From Perkinsus marinus ATCC 50983 (lineage: Eukaryota > Perkinsozoa > Perkinsida > Perkinsidae), in the NCBI RefSeq assembly GCF_000006405.1, contig NW_003210195.1, positions 143,004 to 207,003 of the forward strand: a stretch of 64,000 nucleotides of DNA. Direction: 5' to 3'. How positions within the stretch are numbered: the stretch's first letter is position 1; each line of letters starts with the position of its first letter. Both the position numbers and the translations under genes were made by a program. Shown one piece after another: positions 59,601 through 64,000 of the stretch. The notes below the pieces were generated by a model, which ran no database searches, was not told the DNA's origin, and worked only from the letters and a program-made list of their open reading frames with translations.

Positions 59601-60653
59601 GTGCGCGTTGAGACAACGCTTGCTTGATGTGGCTAGAGCTGTTAAACATGCTGGACGGTAGGTCCCCATCAGTTGTATATGAGATCACTGCATGACGTAG
59701 GTCACGTGACTCGATTGATCGACGTAATGCCCGACTGAGGGAAGCTCTCCAGGGCACATTCACTGCATCGGGAGATCCCAGTGCAACAGGCAATAATAAC
59801 GGCAGTGGACTCTAGTAATAGTGTTACGATGTATTATATCCGATATACCTCGGTATTAGCGCTGACCTTACGCGTCCAATACCATCAGCCATAGCCCCAC
59901 CATTACCAGTGGACCCGAGTCTACGTTTGGTCAGAGTTGACTCTAACAGGAGCTTTTGTATCAAGAGTTCGATGATGCCTATAGTATTGACCTGTGAGGT
60001 TAAACCGACAGGACCGGACTACCTTGCTGCTACGAGTAGGAGCTCGTCCAGCGGCACTGAGTTGGTGGTACGCTAGGTTACGGCTTGATCTTGTGTGCCG
60101 CTTACTGATGTGATGTTTGCAGAGACATCAACGTTGGAGACAACAACAACAGCAGCAACAACAACAGGTTGGGAAAGATATAAGACAGTACATGTTCAAG
60201 GTGGGGGATGATCTTCGACAAGACCAGCTCATATTACAACTGATAACGGTTATGGACACTCTGTTCAAGAAGTATGGTCTAGATCTTCGCCTTACCCCTT
60301 ATAAGGTAGTAGTAACGACTCTCCTGTTGTCTGCGTCAATATCTGTGGTTGATAAGGTTGTGGCGCTATCACCCCGTGATGGTATGATTGAATTCGTTTC
60401 AAAGAGCAAAACACTGAGCTCAGCACTACGAGAGAACGGCAACAACCTCATGACGTATTGTTACTACTCGTTGTCGAGCGTTATCCCCTTTGCTCAGGTA
60501 TTTCAAGCATTGCGCCAAGGCAAGTAATGGAGCTCAAGGCACTGAGTCGACCAGACTGAAGGAGATTCTGGAAACATTCTCGCGGAGCTGCGCTGGGTAG
60601 TAGTAGTAGTAGAGGGGTAGTAGTAGTAGAGGGGTAGTAGTAGTAGTAGAGGG

Positions 60654-60717
<64 letters not shown>

Positions 60718-60738
60718 AGGGGTAGTAGTAGTAGAGGG

Positions 60739-60800
<62 letters not shown>

Positions 60801-61408
60801 CTTGAATGAAGGTATGACAAATCAGGTACTGTGTCATAACGTATGTGTTGGGTATTGGTGACAGACATCTGGATAATCTCATGGTAGACGATGTGGGTCA
60901 TATGTTCCACGTTGACTTTGGGTATATATTTGGTCGAGACCCTAAGCCCCTACCACCACCTATGAAGCTATGTAAGGAGATGGTTGAAGGTGATATATAC
61001 TCCTACTGTACAACATTGAGGATTATCTCAGGTATGGGTGGGCAGAACTCTGAGTATTTTAGGCTATTCCGGCAATATTGCTACTCAGCTTATCGCATAC
61101 TGAGAATGAATTCAAAGCTTATATTGAGTCTAGTAGGCCTAGTCCAAGGAGCTAATATAAAGGATCTCGTCGAACAGGTAGTACTATGTACCTGATGATG
61201 GGTATAGATATCTTGTCCTTCTGTTATGGTTCATGGTGCCGTTCAGGATCCACAGATGGTATTATCTAGGATGGAACAGAAGTTGGCTCCTGAGATATCC
61301 GAAGAGGAGGCAGAGTCCCGCTTCCTAGGCCTTATTAATGATTCAACTAATGCACTATTCCCTGTTGTTATGGAAAAGCTTCATCAATGGGCTCTCTATT
61401 GGTCGTAG
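56670..61408 (+). CDS. PIK3C3: Class III phosphatidylinositol 3-kinase VPS34
   Basis: Start [22 protein letters not shown]2 domain is coded by a long exon around 56990-58234 ([20 protein letters not shown] with LVITVNRV, later [20 protein letters not shown]). The helical domain follows: [30 protein letters not shown], then [20 protein letters not shown] and [10 protein letters not shown] low-complexity insert with Ala and Gln runs lies at 59000-60170. The kinase domain has [51 protein letters not shown] with DRHLDN (catalytic loop), HVDFGYIFG (DFG) and a C-terminus [14 protein letters not shown] typical of VPS34. It makes PI3P on endosomes and autophagosomes. One intron (60597-60825) is a TAG microsatellite. 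Exons at 58600-59000 and 59480-60110 are only roughly placed. Confidence 0.88.
60597..60825 (+). repeat. Intron filled by a (GTA/TAG)n microsatellite
   Basis: The 229-nt intron of VPS34 begins GTAGTAGTAG, so the donor site is itself the first repeat unit. It consists of TAG triplet runs broken by AGGGG to about 60799, then a short unique end AATGAAGGTATGACAAATCAG. The flanking exons join in phase within SRSCAG/YCVITY. Confidence 0.88.
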
Positions 61409-61557
61409 TATACAAGAAATATCTTCACATCTATCATTGATCATCTACAACTGAGTGTGCTGTAATTTTGAAAACATGCCGTTTCTCATGTGTTAATATT
61501 TGTTGAGTGTTATGGGGGATACAGCTCTATCCATGTTCAAGAGCCTCTTATTACATA

Positions 61558-62752
61558 ATGGACGTCGACAATATCCTTACGGTGCCTAAGGTGGCTACCT
61601 GGTGTAAGGGTGTAGTAGCTAAGCTTACTCGAGCTACAAGCAATCCATTGATGCAGAAATATCTTGGGTAAGAAGCCTTGTCAACCGTGTACTAAGTATG
61701 CTGTCATTCGTAGGTATGTTTCCCAGCGACTAGATGCAGGAGAGTATACCTCCCCATCACAGTACTGGGACGAGCTGTATCGAAGTATTAATGCTGTGGA
61801 GGATCCCGTAAATCAAGGACGGCTGAACCCCACGATAGAGGAGGATAAGGTCACCTTCAGAGGTTTTGAGACTGTATACAGCTTAGCAGCATTGGATCCT
61901 GACGACAGAGCCATCTATGTGAGCAGTATCATTCTTTTATCATCGAAGCCCAAGGGTTGATGTCCTCCTCAGTTCGAGAGTTGGTTCACAGAGGATGTCG
62001 ATCATTCCCGAGCTGGAGCCTCTGAAGTGAAGGCAGCTCTAGCCGAGTGTGATGTATTCTTCAAGGATATGTCAGATGAAGATGTGGATAAATGCATCGA
62101 TATAGTGAGTAGCTGCTAACATGGTTATACCCGATCTTTCTATATGTGAGGTACGGAGGAATGCTGGAAAATTTCCCGTTGACTCGCGTCACTTCTTGGA
62201 GTCGTTTCCTGCACCTGGTACCATGCATTACTCACGTCGGAAGGCAGCTGACAAGTCCAAAGAAGGGATTGTAATAGGTATTGAACAAATCATTGGAGTG
62301 AGGGCCATTAGTATTGAATAGGTGATGGTACATTATCCGATGAGGAGATGGTAGAGAGGAGAGTGAAGTCTGCCATGAGTAAAAGGCTTACTGCTGAGGA
62401 ATTACGAACAGATATAGAGCGGACTATGGACACTGAATTGAGGGCAAGCTATGGTCCTTTGTACACTACACCATCGGGGGCTCTAGTGAGGGATGTGTAT
62501 CGGGAACCAATTGAGAAGGATGAACCGAAGAGTAGCAATGATATAGACATTAAAGTGGGCATGGAGTACAGTTATGTGAGGTCATCGAGTTGTTGGATGC
62601 TTCTTCAGACAGCTAACGATGGCAACAGCAGCAGTAGCAAAGCCAAGACTACAGCTGAGTTGAGAGCTGAGGCAATAGAGACATATAAACAGAGGAAGGC
62701 AGCCTATTATGAGGCATGCCCATTGAGTCTTGATGTAAACTATAGAAAATGA
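61558..62752 (+). CDS. Unrecognised protein of about 320 residues
   Basis: Start MDVDNILTVPKVATWCKGVV. Introns of 46, 54, 46, 44 and 54 nt join six exons in phase. Blocks read YVSQRLDAGEYTSPSQYWDE, FRGFETVYSLAALDPDDRAI, then EVKAALAECDVFFKDMSDED, GKFPVDSRHFLESFPAPGTM, SDEEMVERRVKSAMSKRLTA and AELRAEAIETYKQRKAAYYE. The stop is at 62752. It is acidic, helical and without membrane segments or signal peptide. I do not recognise a family. It follows VPS34 by 149 bp on the same strand. Confidence 0.6.
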
Positions 62753-62841
62753 GTCCTCTATCGGCACAGATGCGGTAAAGCATCGTCCTAGTAGTCACAT
62801 AATATGATAGCCATCGTGGTAATCGTCAGATAGGGGATATA

Positions 62842-64000
62842 TGTGGGACTCGTCGTTGTCTCTCCTTGTGCTTCCCGCAGTTCTAGCGTCATCGAGAGAT
62901 ATACTTATTTCGAACCCGATATTCGTACTCCCCATGTTCGTACTGACCTCTATTTTCAGTTGATTTCTCATTGCCCATTGTCTCACCTCGTTCATACTGT
63001 TCGTGAGCTGCTATTTCTTGGTGATACTCATGCCGTGAGGACGAACTACTTGGTACGAGTCAACGATGAGGATGGTTCTCTCCATGCTCCTCTGTTCCTC
63101 TTTAGGTACATCTCTGTAGCTGTATACCTATACAACCCAAAGTGTTATGGACTATCCTCAAGGATGAGGTTATGTGGTGTAGTCCACATTCCGGAATGGA
63201 ACTCGTAAGGGAGCATCATCATCATGTGGATGATCCCACTTGGACATGTTGGTGCACTATCTAGGCTCTGCGTAAGACGAAAGCTTTGAAGGTAGTGGAC
63301 GATGATGACAACGATGGGGCTAGCAAGAAGTCATATATACCGAGGGATCTTATGAAGCAGGTGACATGATGGCGAGTTGTAGAGAGCATGAATAAGTCAT
63401 CTTAACATTATCAGATAGAACACCTTATACGGGATCTTGGGAGCAGTGCTACCGTGGATAAGCTCATGAGACAGTTGGATTGGGGGAAGAACTCTCAGAA
63501 GAAAGAAAGGTAGTCATAGTAGTAGTATTAGTAGTGTTAGCACTCCTCTTACCAATACTACTGTTGCTTAGGTTGGGACCTCTACGTGAAGTGCTTGCTC
63601 GACTCCCTCGAGTATTCTACGAGCCTGATTACATGTTCTTGCGACAGTCACTCGAGGGTGTAGTGGCATGGCCTGAAGATGATGATGACAGAACCGAAGA
63701 AGCCAAGATACAGGAGATGACCTTCAACTTCGACAATTGGTGCCGACTCAATGTTAATAAAACGGAAGTGGCCAATAACTTGGTTACCATGCTCACCACA
63801 CCGGAGTAAGATGATTAGTCTCGAAGCCCCATCGTGACAGCATTCTTCAGGAGCTGCCCTCAAAGGCGTTATCCCCTGGATACAGCTAGGGAGTATCTAG
63901 CTACTAATGGAGTTAACCCTGACCATGAGCTACCTCTACTGACCGATCTATTCGTTCCTGGCAATAATATGTAAGTAGCTTGAGCAGCAACAGTAGTAGC
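62842..64000 (+). CDS. Partial gene with a winged-helix-like domain, runs off the window
   Basis: Plus-strand exons read TPHVRTDLYFQLISHCPLSH and LVHTVRELLFLGDTHAVRTN, then a charged linker (VVDDDDNDGASKKSYIPRDL). After a 54-nt intron come IEHLIRDLGSSATVDKLMRQ and LDWGKNSQKKER. A 62-nt intron then leads to LGPLREVLARLPRVFYEPDY with MFLRQSLEG. The last three pieces have the helix-helix-wing pattern of a winged-helix fold, somewhat LOTUS-like, ending in the 'F---Y-F-R' wing. Start codon uncertain (an ATG near 62842 opens a different, hydrophobic frame). The 3' end is missing. Function unknown; RNA binding is only a guess. Confidence 0.4.

Noticed and set aside
60481-60910. Two 133-135-codon minus-strand frames of poly-Leu, Tyr and Thr
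   Set aside because: They are only the translation of the TAG/CTA microsatellite inside the VPS34 intron. The plus strand carries clear kinase exons on both sides.
1-64000. CRISPR arrays, rRNA genes, insertion sequences, retroelements and virus-like genes
   Set aside because: I looked for regular spacer arrays, rRNA-like blocks, transposase, reverse transcriptase and capsid-type proteins and saw none.

Overview
The window is eukaryotic nuclear DNA, dense in genes and cut by many very short spliceosomal introns (GT..AG, mostly 38-58 nt). I decoded gene structures by hand, joining open frames across GT..AG gaps wherever phase and protein family agreed. No prokaryotic, viral or organellar genes were seen. 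Intron style, near-balanced base composition, helical-repeat organelle RNA-binding and EF-hand proteins, and the presence of dynein, RAB4, VPS34 and synaptojanin suggest a protist. An alveolate, perhaps perkinsid-like, is my best guess, but this is inference and no marker gene proves it.

Layout. 1-268: end of an unknown gene. 953-5287 (-): long TPR protein crossing an assembly gap. 5650-7293 (-): PHO80/cyclin-Y-type cyclin. 7479-12096 (+): mitochondrial OXA1-type insertase, an EF-hand protein and a helical-repeat organelle protein. 13149-23223 (-): five co-oriented genes: Rieske-like/cytochrome-b5-reductase fusion, DNAJC25, TIPIN, ZNF598/Hel2 and CDPF1. 23485-27944 (+): synaptojanin. 28970-31044 (-): membrane-anchored S1/P1 nuclease and a RING-H2 protein. 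31045-33600: non-coding, with a minisatellite and a cluster of perfect hairpins. 33600-37630: poorly resolved genes. 38655-40546 (+): dynein light intermediate chain. 41672-46551 (-): amino-acid transporter and eIF2B-epsilon. 47218-53517 (+): peptidyl-tRNA hydrolase, SET protein, mitoribosomal bS18m, a small orphan and RAB4. 54405-56335: divergent pair, a mitochondrial membrane protein (-) and 3-ketoacyl-CoA reductase (+). 56670-61408 (+): VPS34 PI3-kinase with a TAG microsatellite in an intron of its kinase domain. 61558-64000 (+): an unknown gene and a partial winged-helix-like gene.

Themes: phosphoinositide and endosome traffic (synaptojanin, VPS34, RAB4, dynein LIC), mitochondrial biogenesis (OXA1, bS18m, Pth, helical-repeat protein, small membrane protein) and translation control or quality control (eIF2B-epsilon, Hel2, Pth). 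The clustering may be coincidental. Intergenic spacers are often only 50-120 bp. No single dramatic new system was found. The strongest oddities are the altered Rieske-like/CYB5R fusion, the microsatellite intron, the hairpin cluster and a probable scaffold error around the N gap.
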